From positions 2,388,501 to 2,452,500 of the forward strand of contig CP091241.1 of the NCBI GenBank assembly GCA_027627685.1: a DNA stretch of 64,000 nucleotides. The letters run 5' to 3'. Source of the DNA: Hyphomonadaceae bacterium ML37 (GTDB lineage: Bacteria; Pseudomonadota; Alphaproteobacteria; Caulobacterales; Maricaulaceae). Position 1 is the first letter of the stretch; each line of letters opens with the position of its first letter. The notes under the pieces were generated by a model. That model did not search any database and was not told where the DNA came from. It worked only from the letters and a program-made list of their open reading frames with translations. Below, piece by piece: positions 25,171 through 35,169 of the stretch. A program made the position numbers and the translations under genes.

Positions 25171-25581
25171 ATGACTTTCCAAGACGAGATCGCTGAATTT
25201 TTCGCCCGCTATGTCGACGCGTTCGCCCGCCGCGACGCGGATGCCTTGAGCCAATTGTGGGAGCCGGTCGGCCTGTTCCCGTCACCGACAGGCAATTTCG
25301 CGATGCCAAGGGAGGCGTTCCGCGACCATTGCGTCACGCTGATGGACTTCTACCGCAATCAGGGCGTTGTGCGGCCCGTAGGCGAATTGCTTGATGCTGA
25401 GGAGCTGTTCGACAACGTCGCTCAGGCGCGCATGGCCTACCGGATGCTGGGCGAAGGCGGCGAGGTCATCGCCGCGTGGGAGCATGTCTATATTCTGCGC
25501 CGGAGCGACAGCTGGCGCGTGACGCTGACGATCGCAGATGGCGAAATGGCCGCCTGGGCCGCGCGCGGCGCACAGCTGTGA
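25171..25581 (+). CDS. SnoaL/NTF2-like protein
   Basis: 136 residues forming an alpha+beta NTF2-like cone: an N-terminal helix pair (DEIAEFFARYVDAFARRDADALSQLW, split by the turn) followed by strands ending in WEHVYILRRSDSWRVTLTIADG. This superfamily includes steroid isomerases, SnoaL cyclases and many small proteins without known function; no catalytic set is evident. The start at 25171 is chosen over 25153 and 25165 because AGGA lies at suitable spacing. It begins 36 bases after the ParD-like gene and is probably on the same transcript, where it occupies the position normally held by a toxin. Confidence 0.72.
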   Translation: MTFQDEIAEFFARYVDAFARRDADALSQLWEPVGLFPSPTGNFAMPREAFRDHCVTLMDFYRNQGVVRPVGELLDAEELFDNVAQARMAYRMLGEGGEVIAAWEHVYILRRSDSWRVTLTIADGEMAAWAARGAQL

Positions 25582-25619
25582 CGCGCCGTGCTGGCTGACC
25601 CGGATGGATCGCGCCCGCC

Positions 25620-26909
<1,290 letters not shown>

Positions 26910-26958
26910 GGGGATGCTCCGCTAACGGTGTGAAACCGTGGCGAGGCTTAGACCCTCC

Positions 26959-26978
26959 CCGCCTTGCGGGCAAGGCGG
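26959..26978. other. Small hairpin between msrA and purA
   Basis: CCGCCTTG (26959-26966) and CAAGGCGG (26971-26978) form a perfect 8-bp stem with a 4-base loop. It lies just after the msrA stop and in the purA leader. There is no T run on either side, so it could be a weak terminator or a leader structure. Confidence 0.4.
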
Positions 26979-26982
26979 CAGG

Positions 26983-27609
26983 CTAGCCGGCCTGTATCTG
27001 GCGCAGGCGCTGGTCGCGCCGGCAGCCAAAGCGGTAGCGCTGATAGCGGATCGGGTTGTTGACCGCATAGTCCTGATGCTCGGCGCCCGCCGGCCAGAAC
27101 GTGTCAAAACTGCGGATGCGCACGGCGATCTCGCGCCCGAAGCGCTCGGCGGTGGAGTCTCTGGAGGCTTCGGCTGCAGCGCGCTGGGCGGCGTCCACCG
27201 GGAAGATGGCCGGGGCGTAGGCCGCGCCGCGGTCGCAGAACTGGCCGTCGCCATCGAACGGATCCACATTGAGCCAGTAATGGGCCAGCAGCGCCTCATA
27301 GCTCACCACCGCGGGGTCAAAGATGATGCGCGCGCTCTCCACATGTCCGGTGCGCCCGCGCACCACGTCGTAATAGCCAGGATTGGCTTCCGATCCGCCG
27401 GCAAAGCCGGACACGACCTCGACAACACCGTCGAGCCCCTCGAAATCGGCCTCGGTGCACCAGAAACAGCCCGACGCGAAGATGGCGTGAGACAGGCCGT
27501 CGGGCAGGTCCGCGCCATCGGCCTGGGCCGGGCTGAGGTAATCATCAGCGAAGCTCGCGGCGCTGAGCATCAGGGCGGCGAGCAGGGCAAGGGCGAAGCG
27601 GGCGATCAT
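26983..27609 (-). CDS. msrA: Exported peptide methionine sulfoxide reductase A
   Basis: 208 residues. The N-terminal signal peptide is followed by the MsrA core: GCFWCTEADFEGLDGVVEVVSGFAGG with catalytic Cys48, GRTGHVESARIIFDP, HYWLNVDPFDGDGQFCDRG and YRSA-equivalent YAPAIFP. It reduces methionine-S-sulfoxide in proteins. The signal peptide places this copy in the periplasm, where it would repair envelope proteins. The start at 27609 is chosen because it begins the signal peptide; the upstream open frame overlaps gltB. It is likely monocistronic. Confidence 0.95.
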   Translation of the reverse strand: MIARFALALLAALMLSAASFADDYLSPAQADGADLPDGLSHAIFASGCFWCTEADFEGLDGVVEVVSGFAGGSEANPGYYDVVRGRTGHVESARIIFDPAVVSYEALLAHYWLNVDPFDGDGQFCDRGAAYAPAIFPVDAAQRAAAEASRDSTAERFGREIAVRIRSFDTFWPAGAEHQDYAVNNPIRYQRYRFGCRRDQRLRQIQAG

Positions 27610-27709
27610 CGGGCGGGCTCCAATTGCGGGCGTGTTCTGACATACCATGTGGCCCGATCCGCCATGGCGCCAAGGCGCGGCGCGGTCACCTTTGCGTGTA
27701 AGGCTGTGA

Positions 27710-30700
27710 TCACGCCCGCTTCGCGCCCGCTTCGATCTTCGCCGGCTCGAACGGGACCACGTGGCGGAATTCGGGCCTGCGCGCCTCCCAGTCATTGAGG
27801 ATGGCGGCGGCGTGGAGGGAGCCGGTGGCGGCGTAGTGGGCTTCGATGAGGGCGCGGCAGCGCGCTTCGGCCTCGCCCTTGAGCTCGGCCAGGAATACGG
27901 TTTCGCCATTGAGGCGGGGTTCCAGGCGGCCGTCCTCGTCGAGCACGAAGGCTTCGCCGCCCGTCATGCCGGCGGCGAAATTATCGCCCACCTTGCCCAG
28001 GATCACCGCGACGCCGCCGGTCATGTATTCGCAGCCATTGGCGCCGCAGCCCTCGACCACCACGGTCGCGCCGGAATTGCGCACGGCAAAGCGCTGGCCC
28101 GCGCCGCCCGCGGCGAACAGGCGGCCTGACGTGGCGCCGTAGAGGACCGTGTTGCCGATGATCACATCGCCCGCGCCATGACGGCGCGCGCCGCCGAACG
28201 GGCGGATGGCGAGGGTCGCGCCCGACAGGCCCTTGCCCACATAGTCATTGGCGTCGCCTTCCAGCTCGATGCGCAGACCCTTGGCGGCGAAGGCGCCGAG
28301 TGACTGACCCGCCGATCCGGCAAGGCGAAGCGTGAGCTGGCCGTCCTCCAGGCCGTCGGGGCCGAAGGCGCGCACAATGGCCGACGACACCCGCGCGCCC
28401 ACGGCGCGGTCGGTGTTCTTCACGTCATACACGAGCTGCATCTTCTCGCGCCGGGTAAAGACCGGGGCAGCGTCCTTGAGGATCTGCTCGTCGAGGCTCG
28501 GCGCCACGGCGTTGCGCTGGGTGCGCGTGGAGCGCGGCGGGCGGGCCTGGGGGTCGACGCGCACCAGCAGCGGATTGAGATCGAGATCGTCCAGGTGATC
28601 GGCGCCCCGGCTGACCTGATCGAGCAGGTCGGCGCGGCCGATGACGTCTTCGAGGCGCTCGGCGCCCAGGCGGGCGAGGATTTCGCGGGTGTCGCGGGCG
28701 ATGAAGGTCATCAGGTTGACCACGTGGTCGGCCATGCCGGTGAAGCGCTTCCGCAGATCATCGTCCTGGGTGCAGATGCCCACCGGGCAGGTGTTGGAAT
28801 GGCACTGGCGCACCATCAGACAGCCCAGCGCGATCAGGCTGGTGGTGCCGATGCCGAACTCCTCCGCGCCCAGCATGGCGGTGATCACCACGTCGCGCCC
28901 GGTGCGGATGCCGCCATCGGCGCGCAGCGTCACCCGCTCGCGCAGGCCGTTGAGCGAGAGCACCTGATGGGCTTCCGACAGGCCGAGCTCCAGCGGCGCG
29001 CCGGCGAACTTGATGGAGGTCTGCGGGCTGGCGCCCGTACCGCCCACATTGCCCGAGATCAGGATCACGTCGGCATGGGCCTTGGCCACGCCCGCGGCCA
29101 CGGCGCCGACACCGGCGGCGGCCACGAGCTTCACGCAGACGCGCGCCTCGGGATTGATCTGTTTGAGGTCGTAGATGAGCTGGGCCAGGTCCTCGATGGA
29201 GTAGATGTCGTGATGCGGGGGCGGGCTGATCAGCGTGGTGCCCGGCGTGGCGTGGCGCAGGCGCGCGATCATCTGCGTGACCTTGAAGCCGGGCAGTTGG
29301 CCGCCCTCGCCGGGCTTGGCGCCCTGGGCGATCTTGATCTCGATTTCGCGGCACTGGTTGAGATATTCGGCCGTGACGCCGAACCGGCCGGACGCCACCT
29401 GTTTGACCGCCGAATTCATGTTGTCGCCATTGGCCATGGGCGTGTAGCGCGAGCGGTCCTCGCCGCCCTCGCCCGACACCGACTTGGCGCCGATGCGGTT
29501 CATGGCGACGTTGAGCGCGCCGTGCGCTTCAGGGCTCAGCGCGCCCAGGCTCATGCCCGGCGTGACGAAGCGCTGGCGGATTTCATTGACGCTTTCACAG
29601 CGCGACAGATCGACAGACGGCCCCAGCGGGCGCGGCTCGAGAAGATCGCGCAGCTGGATCGGGTCGGCGTCGCGCGTCTGCAGGCCGACATACTCGCGGA
29701 ACGCGGCGTAATCCTCTTCGCGCACCGCCTTTTGCAGGGCGGTGACGGACCGGGCCTCGACCGCATGCACCTCGCCCGAGGCGCGCTGGCGGTAGAAGCC
29801 GCCCACGGGCAGGCGCACCGCCCCGTCATCGCGCCAGGCCCAGGCGTGCAGCTCGGCGAGCTTTTGTTCCAGGCCCGCCAGGCCAATGCCGGAAATGCGG
29901 CTGGTCACCCCGCCGAGATACTCCATCGCCACGGCGCGCGAGAGGCCCAGCACCTCGAAATTGCACCCGCCGCGATAGGAGGAGACCACCGATATGCCCA
30001 TCTTGGACATGATTTTCAGAAGCCCCGCATCAAACGCGGCCTTCATGTTCAGCGCCTTCTGACCCAGCGAGAGCGAGGCCAGGCCGCGCTGGCTTCGCGC
30101 AGCTACCGTTTCAAAGGCGATATAAGGGTTCACGGTGGTGGCCCCGAGCCCGATCAGAACCGCCAGGCCATGGGCGTCGGCCACGTCGGCGGCGCGCACA
30201 TTGAGCGAACAGTAAGTGCGAAGCCCCTTGCGGGTGAGGTGCGTGTGCGCGGCGCCGACCGCCAGCGCCATGGGCACAGAGCAGCGCTGAGCCCCCTGCG
30301 CTTCGTCGGTGAGGACGAGATGTTCGGCGCCGTCCCGTATGGCGGCTTCAGCGTCGGCGCGGATACGGTCGAGGGCGCGCATCAGCCCGCCCCCGGCGCC
30401 GGTGGCCTCTTCGGCAGGGAAGGTGGCGTCCACTTCCGCCACCCGCTCGCCCAGCACGGCGCGCAGGCGCGCATACATGCCATTGGTGAGAACAGGCGAA
30501 TCCAGCACGAACACATTGGTCTGGGCTTCGTCAGTGGCCAGGATGTTTCCCAGATTCTTGAACCGGGTCTTCAGGCTCATCACCCGGCCCTCACGCAAGG
30601 GATCGATGGGCGGATTGGTGACCTGGGAGAAGTTCTGCCGGAAATAATGGTACACTGGCCGGTAGCGGTTCGACAGGACCGCCAGCGGGCTGTCATCGCC

Positions 30701-32215
30701 CATGGAGCCGATGGCTTCCTTGCCGGTCTCGGCCATGGGCGAGAGGATGATCTCCACATCCTCCAGCGACAGACCGGCGGCGGCCTGACGGCGCGCGCGC
30801 TCGGCGTCATCGAACAGCAAATCTTCCGGGCCGGGGCCGATCTCGGCCTCGATATTCTTGACGTTTTTCAGCCAGTCTTCGTACGGATGCTTGGAGGCCA
30901 GCATGTCGAGCATGTCATGCTCGCGCTTGAACCCGCCCTCATGCAGGTCGACGCCGATCATGCGCCCCGGCGTCACCGCGCCGCGCTCGATCACGCTGTC
31001 AGGGTCCAGCGGCGCCATGCCGGTTTCCGACCCCACGGCCAGCAAGCCATCCCCGGTCAGCGACCAGCGCAAGGGCCGCAGGCCATTGCGGTCCAGCCCG
31101 GCGATCGCCCAGCGGCCATCACAAGCGACCACCGCCGCCGGCCCGTCCCAGGGCTCCATCACCGAGTTGCAGTATTCGTACAGGCCCCGCCAGGCGCCGG
31201 GCATCAGTTCGCCACGCTTGGACCAGGCTTCGGGGATGAGCAGCGTCTTGGCCATGGGCGCCGAGCGGCCGGCGCGCACCAGCACCTCGAACACTTCGTC
31301 CAGCGCCGCTGAGTCCGACGCGCCCGCGCTGATCACCGGTTTGACCACGTCCTCGGCGTCCCTGAACGCCTTGGCCGCCATGAGAATCTCATGGCTCTTC
31401 ATCCAGTTGCGATTGCCCTTGAGCGTGTTGATCTCGCCATTATGGGCGAGCATGCGGAAGGGCTGGGCCAGGCGCCATTCAGGAAACGTGTTGGTGGAAT
31501 AGCGCTGGTGGAAGATCGCAAACGACGACACGAAGCGCTCGTCGCGCAGATCGGGATAGAAGGTGTCGATGGCCTCGGCCAGGAACATGCCCTTGTAGAC
31601 CACATCGCGCGCTGACAGCGAGGCGACATAGAAGCCCGGCAGGGCGTCCTCGCGCGCGCGCGCCTCGATCCGGCGGCGCACCAGATAGAGCGCGCGCTCC
31701 AGCACGGAAGCCGCGCGCTTTTTCGGGTCCTCAAACAGGATCTGCTCGATGGCCGGACGGGTGGAGGCGGCCTTGTCGCCGAGGCATGACGGATCGATGG
31801 GGGCCTGGCGCCAGCCATAAAGGCGCAGGCCCGCGCGCAGCACTTCGGTCTCGACGATGGTGCGCGAGCGCTCCTGGGCGGCGAAGTCTGTGCGCGGCAG
31901 GAAGATCATGCCCACGCCGATGACGCCCGAGCCCGGCGCGTGGCCGGTGCGGGCCACCTGCGCCTTGAAGAAATCCTGCGGGATGCCGACGCGCAGACCC
32001 GCGCCGTCGCCGGTCTTGCCGTCCGCGTCCACCGCGCCGCGATGCCAGACGGCTTTGAGCGCCTTGATCGCGAGCTCCACCACCTCGCGCCGGGGCGTGG
32101 CGTTGATGTCGGCGATCAGACCGACGCCGCACGCGTCGCGCTCGGAGTCCGCCTCATAGGCGTTGGCGTCGATCAGACGGTCGCGATTGTCGAGATAGCG
32201 CTGCGCCTCGCTCAT
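27710..32215 (-). CDS. gltB: Glutamate synthase (NADPH) large subunit
   Basis: 1501 residues, full length. A propeptide of 28 residues precedes Cys29 (ERDACGVG), the N-terminal nucleophile of the glutaminase domain after processing. The order is class II amidotransferase, central domain, FMN-binding synthase domain (GEGGEDRSRY, SGNVGGTGASPQTSIK, CHSNTCPVGICTQDD with the 3Fe-4S cysteines) and the C-terminal beta-helix (FAAGMTGGEAFVLDEDG). It makes two glutamates from glutamine and 2-oxoglutarate. It overlaps gltD by four bases (ATGA), so the subunits are translationally coupled. Confidence 0.98.
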   Translation of the reverse strand: MSEAQRYLDNRDRLIDANAYEADSERDACGVGLIADINATPRREVVELAIKALKAVWHRGAVDADGKTGDGAGLRVGIPQDFFKAQVARTGHAPGSGVIGVGMIFLPRTDFAAQERSRTIVETEVLRAGLRLYGWRQAPIDPSCLGDKAASTRPAIEQILFEDPKKRAASVLERALYLVRRRIEARAREDALPGFYVASLSARDVVYKGMFLAEAIDTFYPDLRDERFVSSFAIFHQRYSTNTFPEWRLAQPFRMLAHNGEINTLKGNRNWMKSHEILMAAKAFRDAEDVVKPVISAGASDSAALDEVFEVLVRAGRSAPMAKTLLIPEAWSKRGELMPGAWRGLYEYCNSVMEPWDGPAAVVACDGRWAIAGLDRNGLRPLRWSLTGDGLLAVGSETGMAPLDPDSVIERGAVTPGRMIGVDLHEGGFKREHDMLDMLASKHPYEDWLKNVKNIEAEIGPGPEDLLFDDAERARRQAAAGLSLEDVEIILSPMAETGKEAIGSMGDDSPLAVLSNRYRPVYHYFRQNFSQVTNPPIDPLREGRVMSLKTRFKNLGNILATDEAQTNVFVLDSPVLTNGMYARLRAVLGERVAEVDATFPAEEATGAGGGLMRALDRIRADAEAAIRDGAEHLVLTDEAQGAQRCSVPMALAVGAAHTHLTRKGLRTYCSLNVRAADVADAHGLAVLIGLGATTVNPYIAFETVAARSQRGLASLSLGQKALNMKAAFDAGLLKIMSKMGISVVSSYRGGCNFEVLGLSRAVAMEYLGGVTSRISGIGLAGLEQKLAELHAWAWRDDGAVRLPVGGFYRQRASGEVHAVEARSVTALQKAVREEDYAAFREYVGLQTRDADPIQLRDLLEPRPLGPSVDLSRCESVNEIRQRFVTPGMSLGALSPEAHGALNVAMNRIGAKSVSGEGGEDRSRYTPMANGDNMNSAVKQVASGRFGVTAEYLNQCREIEIKIAQGAKPGEGGQLPGFKVTQMIARLRHATPGTTLISPPPHHDIYSIEDLAQLIYDLKQINPEARVCVKLVAAAGVGAVAAGVAKAHADVILISGNVGGTGASPQTSIKFAGAPLELGLSEAHQVLSLNGLRERVTLRADGGIRTGRDVVITAMLGAEEFGIGTTSLIALGCLMVRQCHSNTCPVGICTQDDDLRKRFTGMADHVVNLMTFIARDTREILARLGAERLEDVIGRADLLDQVSRGADHLDDLDLNPLLVRVDPQARPPRSTRTQRNAVAPSLDEQILKDAAPVFTRREKMQLVYDVKNTDRAVGARVSSAIVRAFGPDGLEDGQLTLRLAGSAGQSLGAFAAKGLRIELEGDANDYVGKGLSGATLAIRPFGGARRHGAGDVIIGNTVLYGATSGRLFAAGGAGQRFAVRNSGATVVVEGCGANGCEYMTGGVAVILGKVGDNFAAGMTGGEAFVLDEDGRLEPRLNGETVFLAELKGEAEARCRALIEAHYAATGSLHAAAILNDWEARRPEFRHVVPFEPAKIEAGAKRA

Positions 32216-33651
32216 TCCGCCATCTCCGCCACTTTGGACGACGCCTCTTCGCGTGCGCGGGCCATCAGATCGGCGTGAATTTCAGTGGCCGCATCCATGC
32301 CGTCGCGCACCGCCCAGACCACCAGGGAGGCGCCGCGCACGGCGTCGCCGCCCGCATACACGCCGGGGATGGAGGTGCGGCAACGGCTGGTGACGCGCAG
32401 CGTGCCGCGCGGCGACATCTCAAGCTTCGGCGCGCCGTAAAGCGCCGGAAAATCTTCCGGCTCAAAGCCCAGCGCCGCGATCACCATGTCGGCGGGGGCG
32501 TCATGTTCCTGGCCGACAGCGGGCATGGGACGCCGGCGGCCAGTGCCGTCCGGCGCGCCCAGAACCATGCGCTGGATGCGCACGCCGGTGGCGGTGTCGG
32601 CATCGCCCAGGATCGCGGCCGGCGCGCACAGCCATTCGAATGTCACGCCCTCTTCCTCGGCGTGGGAGACCTCGCGGTCGGAGCCCGGCATGTTCACCCG
32701 GTCGCGCCGGTAGTGGCAGGCCACGCTGGCCGCGCCCTGGCGCACCGCCGTGCGCACGCAGTCCATGGCCGTATCGCCGCCGCCGATCACGATCACGCGC
32801 TTTCCCTTTGCGTCGAAGCGGCCATTATCGGCGATGTCCTCGCCGAAGCCGCGCCGGTTGGACGCCGTGAGATAGTCCAGCGCCGGGACCAGCCCACGTC
32901 CGCCACCGCCCGGACAGGTCAGCGCCCGGGCCGCATAGGCGCCCGCGGCGATATAGACCGCGTCATGCTGGCCGCGCAGATCGTCCAGGCTGGCGTCGCG
33001 CCCCACCTCGAAATTGAGCTGAAAGACGATCCCGCCCTGCTCCAGGCGCGCGACCCGGCGGGCCACCACGGACTTGTCCAGCTTGAAATTGGGAATGCCA
33101 TAGACCAGAAGCCCGCCGGCGCGGTCCTGACGGTCATAGACGGTGACGGCATGGCCCTGCTCGCGCAGGCGCTCGGCGGCTGAGAGACCCGCGGGTCCCG
33201 CCCCGATGATCCCGACCGAAAACCCGCTGGCGACCGCCGGGCGCAGCGGCTTGACCCAGCCGTTGTCCCACGCGGTTTCGGTGATGTGCGTCTCCACCGA
33301 GCCGATGGTGACCGCGCCGTGGCCCGATTGCTCGATGACGCAGGCGCCCTCGCACAGACGGTCCTGGGGGCAGATGCGCCCGCAAATCTCAGGCATGGTG
33401 GATGTGGCCGAGGAGAGCTCGTAGGCTTCCTCCATGCGGCCTTCCGCCGCCAGCATCAGCCAGTCGGGGATGTCATTGTGCAACGGGCAGCCGGTCTGGC
33501 AGAAGGGCACGCCGCACTGGGAGCAGCGCTCGGCCTGCTCGGCGCCGCGTTCGGGCGAGAAGGGCGCGTAGATTTCATCGAAATCGTGCTTGCGCGCGTC
33601 CGCGGGGCGCTTTTCTGGATAGCGCTGGTCGGTGGTCGTGAATTTCAGCAC
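32212..33651 (-). CDS. gltD: Glutamate synthase (NADPH) small subunit
   Basis: 479 residues, full length. The N-terminal iron-sulfur region is CSQCGVPFCQTGCPLHNDIPDW with a second cluster motif CGRICPQDRLCEGAC. The FAD site is IIGAGPAGLSAAERL and the NADPH site VIGGGDTAMDCVRTAV. It passes electrons from NADPH to the GltB subunit. It is first in the gltD-gltB operon. The 122-base region between it and the MarR gene holds a perfect palindrome and the repeated GTCCGGA element. Confidence 0.97.
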   Translation of the reverse strand: MLKFTTTDQRYPEKRPADARKHDFDEIYAPFSPERGAEQAERCSQCGVPFCQTGCPLHNDIPDWLMLAAEGRMEEAYELSSATSTMPEICGRICPQDRLCEGACVIEQSGHGAVTIGSVETHITETAWDNGWVKPLRPAVASGFSVGIIGAGPAGLSAAERLREQGHAVTVYDRQDRAGGLLVYGIPNFKLDKSVVARRVARLEQGGIVFQLNFEVGRDASLDDLRGQHDAVYIAAGAYAARALTCPGGGGRGLVPALDYLTASNRRGFGEDIADNGRFDAKGKRVIVIGGGDTAMDCVRTAVRQGAASVACHYRRDRVNMPGSDREVSHAEEEGVTFEWLCAPAAILGDADTATGVRIQRMVLGAPDGTGRRRPMPAVGQEHDAPADMVIAALGFEPEDFPALYGAPKLEMSPRGTLRVTSRCRTSIPGVYAGGDAVRGASLVVWAVRDGMDAATEIHADLMARAREEASSKVAEMAE

Positions 33652-33702
33652 AGTCGCGTCTCCTCACCCGCCGGCAGCGCTTGTTTCCGCTGTTCAGGAA
33701 GC

Positions 33703-33739
33703 GTCCGGAAATTTGTCCGGACTTGTTGCATTGCAACAA
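33703..33739 (-). promoter_or_regulatory. Candidate operator region upstream of gltDB
   Basis: TTGTTGCA-T-TGCAACAA at 33723-33739 is a perfect 17-bp palindrome. It is followed towards gltD by two copies of GTCCGGA in plus-strand orientation (33703-33709 and 33715-33721), 12 bases apart. The group lies 52-88 bases upstream of the gltD start. The binding protein is unknown; the adjacent MarR protein is one candidate. Confidence 0.5.
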
Positions 33740-33773
33740 ATTACGGGCTCTGGCGCAAGGGGGCGCGGCGGCC

Positions 33774-34220
33774 TCAGCCGACCGGATCGCCCGCGTCGGA
33801 CGCCAGCCGGGTCAGGGCATCATAGAGCGTATCGGCCGCTTCGTCGCCCAGGCGCTCGTCCAGCTCCGTGTTGAAGGCGCGCAGCACCGTGTCGGCGCGC
33901 TCGGCGGCGCGCCGCCCGGCCTCACTCAAGGCCACCAGCGCGCCGCGCCGGTCCTTGGCGTCCCGCCGCCGGGTGACCAGGCCGGCCGCCTCCATGCGCG
34001 TGACGAGACCGGTCACCGCCGGGGCGCCCAGCGCCAGCACATCACCAATAGCGCCCATACGCCGCTCGCCCCGGCGCAAGAGCAAAAACAGCACCGCCGC
34101 CTGGCTGGCGCTCACGCCGGCTTCAGCGCGCAGGCGCTGGTCAGCGTCCCGGCTAAGGCGCCGGGCCGCGATTTCGATCAGTAAAAACAGTCGCCGGTCA
34201 ACGGCGCGAACGCGGGCCAT
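33774..34220 (-). CDS. MarR family transcriptional regulator
   Basis: 148 residues, the usual MarR length. The winged helix is visible: ASQAAVLFLLLRRGERRMGAIGDVLALGAPAVTGLVTRMEAAGLVTRRRDAKDRRGALVALSEAGRRAAE (about residues 37-106, with the recognition helix at PAVTGLVTRME and the wing at RRDAKDRR). It should bind a palindromic site as a dimer and respond to a small ligand. Candidate sites are the dyad at 34246-34279 in its own divergent promoter and the palindrome at 33723-33739 before gltD. The target genes are unknown. Confidence 0.87.
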   Translation of the reverse strand: MARVRAVDRRLFLLIEIAARRLSRDADQRLRAEAGVSASQAAVLFLLLRRGERRMGAIGDVLALGAPAVTGLVTRMEAAGLVTRRRDAKDRRGALVALSEAGRRAAERADTVLRAFNTELDERLGDEAADTLYDALTRLASDAGDPVG

Positions 34221-34245
34221 ACTGGCAAACTCGCCCGATTCCTTC

Positions 34246-34279
34246 GGGTGTGAAAGAGTTTACGCGCCTTGTCACACCC
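34246..34279. promoter_or_regulatory. Inverted repeat GGGTGTGA/TCACACCC in the MarR-lipoprotein divergent region
   Basis: GGGTGTGA (34246-34253) and TCACACCC (34272-34279) are perfect 8-base arms 18 bases apart, between the MarR start (34220) and the lipoprotein start (34366). The position suits an autoregulatory operator; the spacing is wider than most single MarR dimers use. Confidence 0.35.
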
Positions 34280-34365
34280 ACGCAGAGGCCGTATCCAGAA
34301 TGAGGGCTTCACAAAAATGCCGTGCGGCAAAGCGCAGGGCAGTCCAACGAGGGGAATGAACGAGC

Positions 34366-34649
34366 ATGAAATACATTGTTTTGGCTGCGGCCGCCGGACT
34401 GTTCGCCACCGCATGCGCCACGACGCAAGACGGGACAACGGCCAGTTCCGCCGCTGCCACCACCCAGGTGGCCAGCGCCGAAGAAGTCGCCCGCGCCGAG
34501 CGCGAGGGCTATGACCCTAATGCGATCCGCTGCGAGCGCGAACGGGTCATCGGATCACGCCTGCCCGCCCGCCAGGTCTGCCGCCCGGAATGGGAATGGC
34601 GCGCCATCCAGCGCGGCGCCACCGAGACCATGGATCATATCCAGCGTCA
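34366..34649 (+). repeat. Tandem gene duplication, unit 1
   Basis: This 284-base segment aligns without gaps to 34826-35109 (offset 460). By eye there are 12 mismatches, ten of them in the linker after the lipobox. The last 180 or so bases differ at only two positions. Identity starts exactly at the ATG; the upstream sequences are unrelated. Confidence 0.93.
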
Positions 34650-34674
34650 GGGCGTTCCGATCAACGAGAACTGA
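34366..34674 (+). CDS. Small lipoprotein, first tandem copy
   Basis: 102 residues, family not named here. A lipoprotein signal (MKYIVLAAAAGLFATAC, lipobox ATAC) precedes a Ala/Thr/Ser-rich linker. The conserved C-terminal module is YDPNAIRCERERVIGSRL, then ARQVCRPEWEWRAIQRGA, with two Cys 17 residues apart in a C-x-GSRL-x-C-x-EW pattern. Comparable small Cys-pair proteins are common in Caulobacterales and sphingomonads, without known function. The module is probably disulfide-bonded in the periplasm. It is duplicated at 34826. Confidence 0.78.
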   Translation: MKYIVLAAAAGLFATACATTQDGTTASSAAATTQVASAEEVARAEREGYDPNAIRCERERVIGSRLPARQVCRPEWEWRAIQRGATETMDHIQRQGVPINEN

Positions 34675-34825
34675 GTTTGAGGGGCCGGCGGTGAGACAAT
34701 TCAGGGCTCAACCTGCAATGCGGCGGCGCCGCGCGCTCCTTTGACTGAGGCGATTGGGTCTTTGAAGGCCCTGGATATCAGCCATGCGCCAACGGGCCCG
34801 GCGGCTCATCAGGAGTAGCGTTGCC

Positions 34826-35109
34826 ATGAAATACATTGTTTTGGCTGCGGCCGCCGGACTGTTCGCCACCGCATGCGCCACGACGGAAAGCAGGATCACG
34901 GCGGCTTCCGCCGCTGCCGCCACCCAGGTGGCCAGCGCCGAAGAAATCGCCCGCGCCGAGCGCGAGGGCTATGACCCTAATGCGATCCGCTGCGAGCGCG
35001 AACGGGTCATCGGATCACGCCTGCCCGCCCGCCAGGTCTGCCGCCCGGAATGGGAATGGCGCGCCATCCAGCGCGGCGCCACCGAGACCATGGATCATAT
35101 CCAACGTCA
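34826..35109 (+). repeat. Tandem gene duplication, unit 2
   Basis: Second unit of the ungapped duplication described at 34366-34649. Conservation stops after the shared CATATCCARCGTCA block, where the C-termini part company. Confidence 0.93.
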
Positions 35110-35146
35110 CGTGAGCCCGGCCGAACCCTGCACAACGCGCTGCTGA
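34826..35146 (+). CDS. Small lipoprotein, second tandem copy
   Basis: 106 residues, a near-identical paralogue of the protein at 34366. Signal peptide and lipobox are unchanged. The linker differs (ESRITAASAAAA against QDGTTASSAAAT), the Cys-pair module is the same apart from one Val/Ile change, and the C-terminus diverges to HVSPAEPCTTRC, which adds two more Cys. AGGAG at 34811-34815 supports this start. An independent ribosome site and upstream region mean the copies can be expressed separately. Function unknown. Confidence 0.77.
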   Translation: MKYIVLAAAAGLFATACATTESRITAASAAAATQVASAEEIARAEREGYDPNAIRCERERVIGSRLPARQVCRPEWEWRAIQRGATETMDHIQRHVSPAEPCTTRC

Positions 35147-35169
35147 TCATCCTTTCAAGGTGATGACGC

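Noticed and set aside
28595..31312. 905-codon plus-strand open frame inside gltB
   Set aside because: Antisense shadow; gltB is conserved over its whole length.
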